Source of the DNA: Candidatus Binatia bacterium
GTDB taxonomy: Bacteria; Desulfobacterota; Binatia; UBA12015
Length of the DNA: 64,000 bases
Assembly (NCBI GenBank): GCA_029243485.1
Contig: JAQWRY010000075.1
Location: 124,001 to 188,000, forward strand
Direction of reading: 5' to 3'
Made by a program: the position numbers and the translations under genes. A model generated the notes under the pieces. That model did no database searches. It was not told the DNA's origin and worked only from the letters and a program-made list of their open reading frames with translations. Position 1 is the stretch's first letter; each line of letters opens with the position of its first letter. Below, piece after piece: positions 23,980-33,269 of this stretch.

Positions 23980-25835
23980 CCGCGCCCACCCGCCTCACGC
24001 ACGGTGAACTCCAGACGCCAGCGCGGGCCCTTCCCACGACCCACGAAGAACAGCTCCAGAGTACCGATCTCGGTGACGTGCGCGCGCAGGCGGACCGGCA
24101 CACGCTCGCCACTTTCGCCCTCCAGTTCGACGTGAAGTGGGGCGAGTTCCTCGAGATCTCCGGTATCGAACTCATCGAGCACCTGCCCCGGGGCGTCCTC
24201 GTCACGCGTCGTCGAAGCAAAAAACCGGAACTCGCCGGTCTGCCCGACCAGGAGCCCGAACTCGCTGCCCGGAACTTCGAGCTCGGTTCCTTCCTCGACC
24301 CCGAAGGGGACCACGCACAGACCCTTAACAGGGGCCGGGTGCCCGGGAACCGCCGGCATCGAACTGGCGATCCCGACGTAGTACGAGCGTGCCGTTCCAC
24401 CGCGAATCCGAACGCCCGTGCCTCGACGCGCGCGTCCGTAACAGGCGGCACCGCGCGCGACGGCATGCGCCAGATCCGCCCCGGACAGGACGCGCGGCGG
24501 AGGCGCCTTGGCACTCTTCGCCCAGTCGCCCACGACGTCCTCAATACGCGCCCGAATGCCCTCGGCCGCCATGACGCCGCCGTTGAAGAGCAACGCCGTC
24601 GGCAAGGGCGCCGCATCCTCCTTGCCCTGTGCGGCCTCGACAGCGCCCTGATGGGCACCGAGAAAGTCAGCCAGGTGCCGGGTGATGGCGGCGTCGGCAG
24701 CGAACGGCAGACCGATCTCGGAAAGACCGGCGGCCTCGTCTCGCGCAACGCGAGCATCCGACGCCACCTTCGGGAAGAACCCGTCGAGGAGAAGCTCGTT
24801 CACCTGCGTCCGTGTCAACTCGCTACGAAGTGTCCCACCGATGAGCTTCTTTCCGCGGCCGAGCACGGAGATCGGCACCGCGTCGGGCCCGTCCGCGGAC
24901 AGAAGCCCTTCCTTCGCCACGCGGCAGCTCTGGACCAGGCCGCGTAGCTGCCATGGGTCGAGCCGCTTTCCGTCCTTCGCGAGACTGCTGCGGACCGCGA
25001 ACGCGAGCGCGAGGTCCATGTTGTCGCCGCCGAGGAGAATGTGGTTCCCGACGGCGACGCGCGTGAGGGAGAGACCTCCCTCTTCCTCGTCCACCAGGAC
25101 CAAGCTCAAGTCCGTGGTGCCTCCGCCGACGTCGCAGACGAGGAGAACGTCCCCGACGGCCACCTGCTCGCGCCAGTCCTCCCCGGCCTGGTCAAGCCAC
25201 GCGTATACCGCCGCCTGCGGCTCCTCGATCAGGTGGACGCGCGCAAGACCCGCGGCCTTCGCCGCTTCGACGGTCAATTCGCGCGCCGCCGCATCAAACG
25301 ATGCGGGAACCGTCAAGTATACATCTTGCTCCGCCAGGGGAGCCGCCTCACTCTTGCCGAAGCTCTCGTCCCAAGCCGCCCGTAGGTGCGCGAGGTACGC
25401 CGTAGACGCCTGGAGGGGCGAGACGCGTTCCGTGCCCCCGGTCTCGGCTCCGCCCTCGACCCAAGGAAGAATCGCCTCCTTGCGATCCACATTTGCATTG
25501 CACAACCACGACTTGGCCGACGACACGACACGGTCCGGCGATTCCGCAGCCCTCTTCGACGCGAGCGTACCCACGACATGACCGGCCTCCGGGGCGCCCC
25601 AGGGAAGCCGAATCGACTTCGCCGGCACCTCCTCTCTCCGCGGGATGAGGAGGAACGAGGGGAGCTGTGAGCGCGCTTCGACGGTGCCGGGAGACGTGAG
25701 TTGAGGCACTTCGAGGAGGCGCACCTCGGCGCCTTCTCCGCCCCCCGTATCCGTGTAGGCGAGGACCGAGTTCGTCGTACCCAGATCGATGCCGACGATG
25801 AACCGTGCGTCACCTTCGCTCGCCGGTCCGCTCAT
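23976..25835 (-). CDS. Hsp70-family protein (DnaK-like, second copy)
   Basis: 619 residues. The ATPase motifs FIVGIDLGTTNSVLAYTD, LLVCDVGGGTTDLSLVLVD and HILLGGDNMDLALAFAV are intact, so it should bind and hydrolyse ATP. The substrate-binding half is shorter and divergent from DnaK; the canonical EEVD-type tail is absent. It carries the same SSAKSWLCNANVDRKEAILP insertion as the 926-residue paralogue, marking the two as one subfamily. It overlaps both neighbours by 4 bp (ATGA), implying a strictly coupled trio. Confidence 0.88.
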   Translation of the reverse strand: MSGPASEGDARFIVGIDLGTTNSVLAYTDTGGGEGAEVRLLEVPQLTSPGTVEARSQLPSFLLIPRREEVPAKSIRLPWGAPEAGHVVGTLASKRAAESPDRVVSSAKSWLCNANVDRKEAILPWVEGGAETGGTERVSPLQASTAYLAHLRAAWDESFGKSEAAPLAEQDVYLTVPASFDAAARELTVEAAKAAGLARVHLIEEPQAAVYAWLDQAGEDWREQVAVGDVLLVCDVGGGTTDLSLVLVDEEEGGLSLTRVAVGNHILLGGDNMDLALAFAVRSSLAKDGKRLDPWQLRGLVQSCRVAKEGLLSADGPDAVPISVLGRGKKLIGGTLRSELTRTQVNELLLDGFFPKVASDARVARDEAAGLSEIGLPFAADAAITRHLADFLGAHQGAVEAAQGKEDAAPLPTALLFNGGVMAAEGIRARIEDVVGDWAKSAKAPPPRVLSGADLAHAVARGAACYGRARRGTGVRIRGGTARSYYVGIASSMPAVPGHPAPVKGLCVVPFGVEEGTELEVPGSEFGLLVGQTGEFRFFASTTRDEDAPGQVLDEFDTGDLEELAPLHVELEGESGERVPVRLRAHVTEIGTLELFFVGRGKGPRWRLEFTVREAGGRG

Positions 25836-26542
25836 TCGCCGCCGACCTCGACCTCCGCGGGTGCGAGGATCGTGGGGTCGCTCCCGGGCGTCGGGACGGG
25901 CAGTCGCGCGTCAGTTGCCTTCCAACCCCCGTGTCGCAAGACCCCCTTGTACGGGGGCTCACCGGAGGGGTTCCCTGTGACCCGGATCAGGGCCGGGTCG
26001 AAGTCGGCCGGGACCTCGACAGGGTCACCGTCTTCACCTTCCAAGATCGCAACCATTCCGAGGCGCTCGTCGACGGCCTTGCGCAGCGAGGAGTGGATGC
26101 CGCGGACGGCCGCCCCCACCTGCTCGTCGCTGTAGTCGTCGAGGTTCTCGCGGACGAAGTCGACCAACCGAGCCTCTTCCTGGAGCGCGGCAAGAAGCCG
26201 GAGCCCCGCAGCACCCGGCAGCTCGGCAGGGGCCTCCTCGTGTTCTTCTGCGTCTTGCGCCCCCTTCGCCGCCCCACCTTTGGGCGCGACGACCAACAGC
26301 AGGAGGGCTAGGAGAAAAGGCCCGACCGTCGGGAGGAGGAGCCAGGGCAGGAGGCCCGCGCCCTGGGCCGCGCGAAACGCGGCCCCGACGCCTCCGTCCG
26401 CCGCAGCCCGCACGGCTGCCAGTGCCTCCGCCGGCCCGGGGGCGGCGAGTTGGTACAGCGCGAACCCGCTGCCCGCGGCAAGCGCCACCGACAGCACACT
26501 CGTGACGTAGATTCCCGTCTTGCGGGAGGAGGCCTCAGCCAT
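25832..26542 (-). CDS. DUF2760 membrane protein, first gene of the Hsp70 operon
   Basis: 236 residues. Two hydrophobic helices (about 10-33, VTSVLSVALAAGSGFALYQL; about 62-87, LLPWLLLPTVGPFLLALLLL) anchor it in the membrane. The C-terminal domain (about 110-236: EEARLVDFVRENLDDYSDEQ, VRGIHSSLRKAVDERL, PPYKGVLRHGGWKA) is DUF2760. That domain is known to co-occur with Hsp70 genes, but no function is established to my knowledge. The topology suggests it anchors or recruits the two chaperones at the inner membrane. Divergent from gatC with a 98-bp gap. Confidence 0.85.
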   Translation of the reverse strand: MAEASSRKTGIYVTSVLSVALAAGSGFALYQLAAPGPAEALAAVRAAADGGVGAAFRAAQGAGLLPWLLLPTVGPFLLALLLLVVAPKGGAAKGAQDAEEHEEAPAELPGAAGLRLLAALQEEARLVDFVRENLDDYSDEQVGAAVRGIHSSLRKAVDERLGMVAILEGEDGDPVEVPADFDPALIRVTGNPSGEPPYKGVLRHGGWKATDARLPVPTPGSDPTILAPAEVEVGGE

Positions 26543-26640
26543 GCATTGCTCCTGTTTTCGCGGACTTGCCGTACTGGGGATACGCGTGCACGCCGGCGGC
26601 GAAATTGCCGCCTCGGGCGAGCGCTGTTAACGCATAACAA

Positions 26641-26928
26641 ATGCCGGTCTCCCTGGAAGACGTCGACCACATCGCGCTCCTCGCGCGCCTGGGGCTGACG
26701 GACGATGAGCGTATGGCGCTGCGAGGCGAACTCGAGGCGATCCTCGGGTACGTCGAACAGCTGAGCGAAATCGACACGAGCGAAGTCGAAGCGACGGCGA
26801 GCACCGTCGAGACGCCGGCCCCCGTTCGGCCCGACCGAGCAGTCAATGAGGCCCGCGCCGACCAGATGGTCGCCAATGCACCCGACCGCGACCGCACCTA
26901 CCTGCGCGTCCCGAAGATCCTCGAGTAA
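26641..26928 (+). CDS. gatC: Asp-tRNA(Asn)/Glu-tRNA(Gln) amidotransferase subunit C
   Basis: 95 residues with the family opening [20 protein letters not shown] and the central helix [20 protein letters not shown]. GatC holds GatA and GatB together. Its TAA stop shares one base with the gatA ATG (TAATG). Confidence 0.96.
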   Translation: MPVSLEDVDHIALLARLGLTDDERMALRGELEAILGYVEQLSEIDTSEVEATASTVETPAPVRPDRAVNEARADQMVANAPDRDRTYLRVPKILE

Positions 26929-28409
26929 TGGCCAACCTCGATCTGTGGACCATCCAAGACGCGCGCCGCGCGCTCGATGCGGGGGACACGTCTTCCGTTG
27001 AGCTGACGGAGGCCCTTCTAGGCCGGATCTCCGCACACGAACCCACCATCGGCGCGCTAATCACCGTCACGGGCGAGCGGGCGCTCGCCGACGCGCGCGC
27101 AGCCGACGAGCGGCGTGCCAGCGGCGAACGCAAGCCCCTGCTCGGAATTCCCATCGTCCTGAAGGACATCTTCGCGACCGAGGGCATCCGCACGACGTGC
27201 GCGTCGAAGATCCTCGAGGACTTCGTCCCACCGTACGATGCCGACGCGACGACCCGCCTTGCCACCTCCGGTGCCGTGCTTCTCGGAAAAGCCAACATGG
27301 ACGAGTTCGCGATGGGCTCGTCGAACGAGAACTCCGCCTTCGATCCGACCCGGAACCCGTGGGATCCCTCCCGCGTGCCCGGCGGATCGTCGGGTGGCTC
27401 CGCGGCCGCCGTGGCGGCCGGCGAGTGCCTGGGCTCGCTGGGGACCGACACCGGCGGATCGATCCGCCTTCCGGCCAGCTACTGCGGCGTCGTGGGCCTC
27501 AAACCCACCTACGGACGCTGCTCCCGCTACGGCGTCATCGCCTACGCCTCCTCGCTGGACCAGGTGGGGCCCTTCGCCCACACCGCCCGGGACGCCGCGA
27601 CCCTTCTCCAGGTCATCGCCGGGCACGACCCACGGGACTCGACGTCTGCACACCGGGAGGTGCCCAACTACGAAGCCGCGCTCACCGGCGATCTCTCCGG
27701 CGTGCGCATCGGCGTCCCCGCCGAGTACTTCGTCGACGGGCTGGCCCCCGCCGTCGAGAAGGCAACCCGTGACGCGATCGAAACGCTTGGAGCGCGCGGC
27801 GCGAAGATCGTGAACGTGAGCCTGCCGCACACCTCGTACGCCGTCGCCACCTACTACCTCCTCGGAACCGCGGAGGCGTCGTCCAACCTCGCACGCTACG
27901 ACGGCGTGAAGTACGGGCTGCGCACCCAAAAGGGCGGCGAGCTGCTCGACATGTACCGACAGACGCGCGACGAAGGCTTCGGAACCGAAGTAAAGCGAAG
28001 GATCCTGCTGGGTACGTACGCGCTCTCCGCCGGTTACTACGACGCGTACTACTTGAAGGCTCAGAAGGTCCGAACATTGATCCGACAAGACTTCATCCGC
28101 GCGTTCGAGTCGTGCGATCTCATCGCGAGCCCCACCGCCTCCACGACGGCGTTCCGCCTCGGCGAGCGCAGCGACGACCCGCTCAGCATGTACCTCACCG
28201 ACATCTTCACGGTCCCGGCGAACCTAGCGGGCCTGCCCGGGCTTTCTCTGGCCTGCGGGTTCGACGACAACGGCCTTCCCATCGGCTTGCAGATCCTGGC
28301 CCCGGCATTCGCCGAGGCCGAGGCCCTTCGAGCGGCCGATGCGTACCAGCGCGACACCGATTTCCACACCCGTCGCCCCGCCCTTTCCCAGGGAGACTCG
28401 AGCCGATGA
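26928..28409 (+). CDS. gatA: Asp-tRNA(Asn)/Glu-tRNA(Gln) amidotransferase subunit A
   Basis: 493-residue amidase-signature enzyme that releases ammonia from glutamine for transamidation of mischarged tRNA. The Ser-cisSer-Lys triad is Lys79 (GIPIVLKD), Ser154 ([10 protein letters not shown]) and Ser178 ([12 protein letters not shown]), at canonical spacing. Normal length. Overlaps gatB by ATGA. Confidence 0.97.
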   Translation: MANLDLWTIQDARRALDAGDTSSVELTEALLGRISAHEPTIGALITVTGERALADARAADERRASGERKPLLGIPIVLKDIFATEGIRTTCASKILEDFVPPYDADATTRLATSGAVLLGKANMDEFAMGSSNENSAFDPTRNPWDPSRVPGGSSGGSAAAVAAGECLGSLGTDTGGSIRLPASYCGVVGLKPTYGRCSRYGVIAYASSLDQVGPFAHTARDAATLLQVIAGHDPRDSTSAHREVPNYEAALTGDLSGVRIGVPAEYFVDGLAPAVEKATRDAIETLGARGAKIVNVSLPHTSYAVATYYLLGTAEASSNLARYDGVKYGLRTQKGGELLDMYRQTRDEGFGTEVKRRILLGTYALSAGYYDAYYLKAQKVRTLIRQDFIRAFESCDLIASPTASTTAFRLGERSDDPLSMYLTDIFTVPANLAGLPGLSLACGFDDNGLPIGLQILAPAFAEAEALRAADAYQRDTDFHTRRPALSQGDSSR

Positions 28410-29896
28410 ACCAGGATACCCGCGCCGGCCAGGACGCTCCGCCCGATTACGGCGATTGGGAACCCGTGATCGGACTCGAGGTCCACGCCCAACTCCTAAC
28501 GGAGTCGAAGCTATTCTGCGGCTGCTCGGCGAGCTTCGGGGCAGCCCCCAACTCGCACACGTGCCCGGTCTGCATGGGCTTTCCCGGCGTCCTCCCGGTC
28601 TTAAACGAACGCGCACTGGAGTTGTCGCTCCGGACCAGCGTCGCCACCGGTTGCCGCATCCCACCAGTCGCCCGTTGGGCGCGCAAGAACTACTTCTACC
28701 CAGACCTTCCCAAGGGCTTTCAGGTCAGCATGTTCGACGAACCGCTGGCCGTGGAGGGCTTCGTCGAGATCGACACCCCGGAGGGACTGAAGAGCGTGCG
28801 CCTCACGCGCATTCACATGGAGGAGGATGCCGGCAAAAGCATCCACGACGCCCATGAGGCGCACTCCCTCGTGGACCTGAACCGAACGGGCGTCCCCTTG
28901 ATGGAGATCGTCAGCGAGCCGGACATGTCGTCCGCGGCGGAAGCCGTCGCCTACCTCCGCGCCCTTCGCTCGATCCTGCTCTACCTCGAGGTGTGCGACG
29001 GAAACATGGACGAGGGCAGCTTTCGCTGTGACGCCAACGTGTCCGTGCGAAGGCTCGGCGCCACCGAGCTGACCACCCGAACTGAAACCAAGAACATGAA
29101 CTCGTTCCGGAGCGTCGAGCGAGCGATCGACTTCGAGATCCGCCGCCAAATCGAACTGGTTGGAGACGGCGGTCGCGTCACCCAGGAAACGCGCAGCTGG
29201 GACGCCGACCGCGGCCGCTCGACGCCGATGCGATCCAAGGAACACGCACACGACTACCGCTACTTCCCCGAGCCCGACCTCCTTCCGCTGGAGACGTCGC
29301 AAGAGCGCGTAGAAGCGCTCCGCGCCGAGCTCCCGGAGCTACCACGAGCCCGTCGCGCGCGCTTCGTCAGCCAGTACGGCTTGCCGGAATACGACGCCGA
29401 GGTGCTGACCGCGCGACGCGACCTCGGAGACTACTTCGAAGCGGCGGTCGCCGTGCATGACAGCGCAAAATCCATCTCCAACTGGGTCATGGGCGACGTC
29501 TTGCGGCTGGTTCGAGAGGGTCGTCTGGACGGCGCACTCGTCATCCAGAAGTGGCCCGTCTCAGCAGACCACCTCGCACAGCTCGTCCAACTGATTGATG
29601 ACTCGACGATCAGCGGGAAGATCGCCAAGACCGTGTTCGACGAGATGCACCAGTCGGGCGACGCCCCGGGAGACATCGTAGAGCGAAAGGGCCTGCGTCA
29701 AGTCACCGACCAGAGCGCCATCACCGCCGCGGTCGATAGCGTGCTCGAGCAACAGCCGGACAAGGTCGCCGAGTACCACGGAGGCAAGGATAAGCTCATC
29801 GGTTTCTTCGTCGGACAGGTCATGAAGGCCACTGGCGGCAAGGCCAACCCGAAGGCCGTGAACGAAATCCTTCGCGCACGGCTCGCAAAGCCCTGA
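28406..29896 (+). CDS. gatB: Asp-tRNA(Asn)/Glu-tRNA(Gln) amidotransferase subunit B
   Basis: 496 residues from the ATG at 28406. The signature [20 protein letters not shown] is near the N-terminus; the CxxC-type zinc region spans CGCSASFG to CPVCMGFPG; the C-terminal YqeY-like tail (residues about 345-496) binds tRNA. GatB activates the side-chain carboxyl of Asp/Glu-tRNA with ATP. The complete gatCAB operon implies indirect Gln- or Asn-tRNA formation in this organism. Convergent with the glycosyltransferase gene, 13 bp apart. Confidence 0.97.
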   Translation: MNQDTRAGQDAPPDYGDWEPVIGLEVHAQLLTESKLFCGCSASFGAAPNSHTCPVCMGFPGVLPVLNERALELSLRTSVATGCRIPPVARWARKNYFYPDLPKGFQVSMFDEPLAVEGFVEIDTPEGLKSVRLTRIHMEEDAGKSIHDAHEAHSLVDLNRTGVPLMEIVSEPDMSSAAEAVAYLRALRSILLYLEVCDGNMDEGSFRCDANVSVRRLGATELTTRTETKNMNSFRSVERAIDFEIRRQIELVGDGGRVTQETRSWDADRGRSTPMRSKEHAHDYRYFPEPDLLPLETSQERVEALRAELPELPRARRARFVSQYGLPEYDAEVLTARRDLGDYFEAAVAVHDSAKSISNWVMGDVLRLVREGRLDGALVIQKWPVSADHLAQLVQLIDDSTISGKIAKTVFDEMHQSGDAPGDIVERKGLRQVTDQSAITAAVDSVLEQQPDKVAEYHGGKDKLIGFFVGQVMKATGGKANPKAVNEILRARLAKP

Positions 29897-29909
29897 CCCG
29901 AACGCCGCC

Positions 29910-31961
29910 TTACGACGCCGGCGCGCGGATTCGCTCGGGCCGCCGGTGCATTTGCACGAACCACAGCGGAACGCCGTAGTGAGCCGGTGACGCTACGAAC
30001 CATCGGCGTGCCTCCTCCAGCGGAATCTCCGCAACCATCTCGGGCTCGAACCAGGGCCAGACGAACTCACTCTCGATCCAGCGACGGGCGTCACTAGGAG
30101 GCAGGAGGAGATACACCTCGAACCCATCGGCAAGCGCCTGGTCGAGGATGTAGGGCGGCGTAACGCCCCATCGGGTCACCTCACGAAGGTAGACCGCATT
30201 CGCGTCGGTGTAAAAATTGATGTTCTCTGCCGGGCGTCCAATCTCCGAACTCGTGATGATCAGCGCCTTGTCGCTCGTGGCTCCCTCGATCGTCTCTCGA
30301 GCGATCTGGACCTGCTCCTGCTGGAAGCTCCCGCGGAGCCCGATGCGGGAACTGGTACGTACGGCCACGACCCCGGAGAGACTCAGCCCTAGGACGATCG
30401 CGAACACCCACTTGGCGCGCCCACCGGGAAAAAACACGCCAACGAGCAGGGCGGCCGCCAAGGCCCCCTCGAGCGCAACGGTGGCCCACGGACGCGCGCT
30501 CACCTCTTCGACGTCCGGTACTCCGAGGCCCCACGTGCACAATCCGATCACGACGGCCGCTCCACCGAGGGCAACCCACGTGCGAACCCCGCGGCGCCGC
30601 GCCTCGTCCGTTGCCGCAGCAACCGTCACCGCGCCGTAGATGACGAGCAAGCTGGACAACAGGATGCTGCCCGCCAGATAACGAGGGTCCGGCCGGGTCC
30701 AAAGACTGAAGAAGAGTGTCGACACCACCACGTAGGGCACCGTCAATAGAAACAGCGGCAATCGCCGCACTGCCGCCAGCGCACCGAAGCAACCCAGTGC
30801 GCCGCCGAGCGGTCCGAACACGGACAGATAGAGATCCAGGTTCTGCGGAAGCGTCGTCCGGAGGTGGGCAAGTCGGAGCCCTCCTCCCTGGAGAAGGCGG
30901 GCGGCACGTTTGTCGGCCACCGATGTCGCCGCCTGGGCATGCGCCCTCGTCGGCCCCGCGACTCGTGCGATGGCATCGAGAACGTCTTCGTCGGACCGAT
31001 CGTCCACACTCGACAACACCCGGTTGAGTTCCATCGCCTGCGTCGGACGCAGCGGGTTCCCCGTCGCGATCCAGTTGTACGTGAGAAGCGGAAGCACACC
31101 GACGAGGAGTGCCGCGGCTCCCGCCAGAATGTCCCGTCGCGCCCAGGGCCTCCACTGAAACGCCAGCGCAATGGCAGGGACGGCGTACAGAACCGCATCG
31201 ATCCGCGTGCTGATGGTGCAGCCGAGAAGAAAGCCGGAGACGATCCAACGGGTGACGGACCGGCGCGACCCGGGCACCGGCACCAAGACCCCGAGGCCCG
31301 CGAGCGCAAACGTGTGGGCGGGCACGTCGCGCAGGGGCGAAATCGACCACAGCAGCACGTAGGTCGGCAGCAGCGTGACCAGGAGCGCCGCACCCAGCCC
31401 GAGCCAATCGGAGTCGAGGACCCTGCGGCCCAGCCAGAACAGCGTCGCCAAGAGGAGTCCGGCAGCGACCGGGTTCACCAGATGTGTCGCCGCCGGGCCG
31501 AAGACGATCTGGACGAGTGCCAGGATCAGCGGGAAACCCGGTGCATAGCGGCAAAACAACTCGCCGGCGTGGTACACGTACGTTTGGCCCAGGACGTCCG
31601 CGTCCAGACCCGCCGGCAGGAACTGGCGCAGAACCTCGAGGAACGGCCATTCGTGCAGGACCCGGCCATGGACCAGGTCTTTTGCGAACGTCAGGTACCC
31701 GAACTGGTCGATCGCGAGGTACCACGTCGTCCGCCGCGCGACCCAGGTGATCACCACAGCGACCAGTGCCGCCGCCAGAGCTCGCGCCAGCCAAGTCAGA
31801 GGCTCCTGTCGCGCCGGGGCGGTCGAATCCGCTGCGTTCACCGGTCCGAGGGATACCAAGGGCGAGGCCGCGCGGCTACCACCGCGTCGGAAACGGCGCC
31901 TCAGACCATCCGCATCGCCATGTACTCTGCGTAGTCGAGGCGGAATTTTCGCGGGGATCAC
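29910..31961 (-). CDS. Polytopic membrane glycosyltransferase-like protein (GT39/ArnT-like, PMT superfamily)
   Basis: 683 residues (643 if started at the in-frame GTG at 31841). About 12 membrane helices follow a short cytoplasmic N-terminus. The first periplasmic loop has the acidic pattern AIDQFGYLTFAKDLVHGR and an LRDVPAHTF segment, as in lipid-phosphate-sugar-dependent glycosyltransferases of the PMT/ArnT superfamily. The C-terminus is a soluble domain (about 590-683). Such enzymes transfer sugars from a polyprenyl phosphate to lipid or protein outside the inner membrane; the acceptor here is unknown. The start is ambiguous: the first 40 residues are Arg-rich and poorly hydrophobic. Confidence 0.72.
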   Translation of the reverse strand: MIPAKIPPRLRRVHGDADGLRRRFRRGGSRAASPLVSLGPVNAADSTAPARQEPLTWLARALAAALVAVVITWVARRTTWYLAIDQFGYLTFAKDLVHGRVLHEWPFLEVLRQFLPAGLDADVLGQTYVYHAGELFCRYAPGFPLILALVQIVFGPAATHLVNPVAAGLLLATLFWLGRRVLDSDWLGLGAALLVTLLPTYVLLWSISPLRDVPAHTFALAGLGVLVPVPGSRRSVTRWIVSGFLLGCTISTRIDAVLYAVPAIALAFQWRPWARRDILAGAAALLVGVLPLLTYNWIATGNPLRPTQAMELNRVLSSVDDRSDEDVLDAIARVAGPTRAHAQAATSVADKRAARLLQGGGLRLAHLRTTLPQNLDLYLSVFGPLGGALGCFGALAAVRRLPLFLLTVPYVVVSTLFFSLWTRPDPRYLAGSILLSSLLVIYGAVTVAAATDEARRRGVRTWVALGGAAVVIGLCTWGLGVPDVEEVSARPWATVALEGALAAALLVGVFFPGGRAKWVFAIVLGLSLSGVVAVRTSSRIGLRGSFQQEQVQIARETIEGATSDKALIITSSEIGRPAENINFYTDANAVYLREVTRWGVTPPYILDQALADGFEVYLLLPPSDARRWIESEFVWPWFEPEMVAEIPLEEARRWFVASPAHYGVPLWFVQMHRRPERIRAPAS

Positions 31962-32178
31962 ACAGGATTCCCGGCTCCTCGCGCAGCCTGCTCAGCCGCA
32001 TCCGGGTGCTAGAGTGAATCTCCGCGGTCATCGAGTTTGCAGCGCAGAACGGGACCTCGCACACCGTCTTGTGCCTCCGTATGCAGGTCGAAATCACGCG
32101 TAAAGCCCTTCGAGTGCGAGAAGCTCCCAAAAAGTGGGACAATCGGGGCTTTTTCCTCCGAGGAACCGAATAATCCCG

Positions 32179-32208
32179 TTGACTGTTCCGAGGCAGGCCC
32201 CGTATTAC
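32179..32208 (+). promoter_or_regulatory. Sigma-70-type promoter of the small secreted-protein gene
   Basis: TTGACT (-35, 32179-32184), 18-bp spacer, TATTAC (-10, 32203-32208). It leaves a leader of roughly 110 nt before the ATG at 32328. One of the best consensus promoters in the window. Confidence 0.6.
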
Positions 32209-32327
32209 ACTAGTTATGCAGCAGCTGCAGCCGAAGGTGGCCCATTTCGCGCCCTTACTTGGTCGAGCAAGGCGCGACCTGGAATCGCTCACGGCCTGAA
32301 CCCCCAACCCCCTAATTAGGAGGACAC

Positions 32328-32798
32328 ATGAAGAAGTTCCTGGGAACCATGACAGCCCTAGCGGTCGCGCTCAGCGCGTCTGCCGCGATGGCTGGCGTTT
32401 ACGTATCTGGCCCTCTGCCGTCCGAGTTCACGAACTTGGTGCCGAGCCTCAGCTCCGGCTTCATTCCGCCGAACCCGGACGTATTCAAGGCCGTTAGCAA
32501 GGCCTCTAAGGAAGGTTCCAAGCTCGCCGGTGGCCTTTCGAAGTGCTTTAGCAAGGGCGCAAAGAGCGTCTCGAAGGGCAGTGCCTCCGGCGTTGACACC
32601 TGCATCAATGACGCCAAGAAGGGCGTCTTGACCAAGTACTTCGCCAAGATTGCCAGCATTGCTTCGAAGTCACCGCTTCCGGCGTGCCACAACTTCGCCC
32701 TGGACGGAAACCTGATCCGCGTCCTGACGAAGACCTTCAACCCGCAAGTCTACTGTCAGTCCCCGAGCGGTGCGTTCATCGACCACGCGGGCTTCTAA
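32328..32798 (+). CDS. Small secreted four-cysteine protein of unknown function
   Basis: 156 residues. A textbook signal peptide (MKKFLGTMTALAVALSASAA, cleavage after AMA at 22) precedes a mature protein of about 134 residues, rich in Ser and Lys. Four cysteines (Cys73, Cys92, Cys120, Cys143) could form two disulfides outside the cytoplasm. A lysine/serine repeat-like helix region (KASKEGSKLAGGLSKCFSKG) is amphipathic. Perfect AGGAGG ribosome binding site at 32318-32323, a good promoter and twin terminators indicate a strongly expressed single gene. Codon use and GC are visibly lower than in neighbours, as expected for high expression or recent transfer. No family recognised. Confidence 0.8.
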   Translation: MKKFLGTMTALAVALSASAAMAGVYVSGPLPSEFTNLVPSLSSGFIPPNPDVFKAVSKASKEGSKLAGGLSKCFSKGAKSVSKGSASGVDTCINDAKKGVLTKYFAKIASIASKSPLPACHNFALDGNLIRVLTKTFNPQVYCQSPSGAFIDHAGF

Positions 32799-32810
32799 GC
32801 TAGCTTGATT

Positions 32811-32830
32811 CGGGCGGCTCACGCTGCCCG
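32811..32830 (+). terminator. First of two tandem hairpins after the secreted-protein gene
   Basis: Stem CGGGC / GCCCG (5 bp) around a 10-nt loop GGCTCACGCT, 13 bp past the stop codon. The same loop recurs in the stronger hairpin 37 bp downstream. No T-tract, so it is weak alone. Confidence 0.4.
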
Positions 32831-32847
32831 GTCAGCTCGACCATACG

Positions 32848-32891
32848 ACGACGGCCCCGGCGGCTCACGCTGCCGGGGCCGTCGTTCGTTT
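32848..32891 (+). terminator. Strong terminator of the secreted-protein gene
   Basis: Perfect 14-bp stem ACGACGGCCCCGGC (32848-32861) / complement (32872-32885), loop GGCTCACGCT, followed by TCGTTTG. The T-tract is short but the stem is very stable. Confidence 0.7.
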
Positions 32892-33269
32892 GGGGTCCGA
32901 CTCGGGCCGGGCCGGCGCGATCGAGCACCCTGCCCCCCACCGGGCGCAGGGACCGCAAGCCAGATCCACGGCATGCGCCAGAACAGCGCTCCGCGCGTCG
33001 CGGGACTCTACTTTGGCCGCTGCGGCGTGGGACGCCTGCAGGGCGCTCAGCGGGCGCGGGGTCCTACGTGCCAAAAGGGCAGGGGTTTCCCCGCAGCCGC
33101 CGCCCCAAGGGCTGGAGCGGGCTCACAGGCCCACGGAGTGGGACCGGGGTCGCGCGCCGCCTACGGAGTGGGACCGGGGTCGCGCCGCGGCCGGGGTCGC
33201 CTGCCGCGCGGGACATCGAGGGCTGCCGGGACCGGGGCCCAGCGGGCCCCGTCCCGACGTCCGCTCGTT
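32892..33269. other. GC-rich non-coding stretch between terminator and PKD-protein gene
   Basis: 378 bp without a credible coding frame. It contains a direct repeat with 30-bp period at 33133-33185 (listed separately) and a strong hairpin at about 33229-33255, which, read on the minus strand, lies just past the stop of the PKD-domain gene and may end its transcript although no T-tract follows. Confidence 0.55.
33133..33200. repeat. Two-copy direct repeat, 30-bp period
   Basis: A 23-bp unit beginning ACGGAGTGGGACCGGGGTCG occurs at 33133-33155 and 33163-33185. A third partial copy, CCGGGGTCGC, is at 33191-33200. Confidence 0.8.

Noticed and set aside
21163-24947. Long plus-strand open frames opposite the two Hsp70 genes
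   Set aside because: Antisense shadows; the Hsp70 frames have full domain support.
32040-32330. A tRNA or other structured RNA in the leader of the secreted-protein gene
   Set aside because: No cloverleaf or TTCGA-type T-loop found; only a promoter and a long leader are visible.
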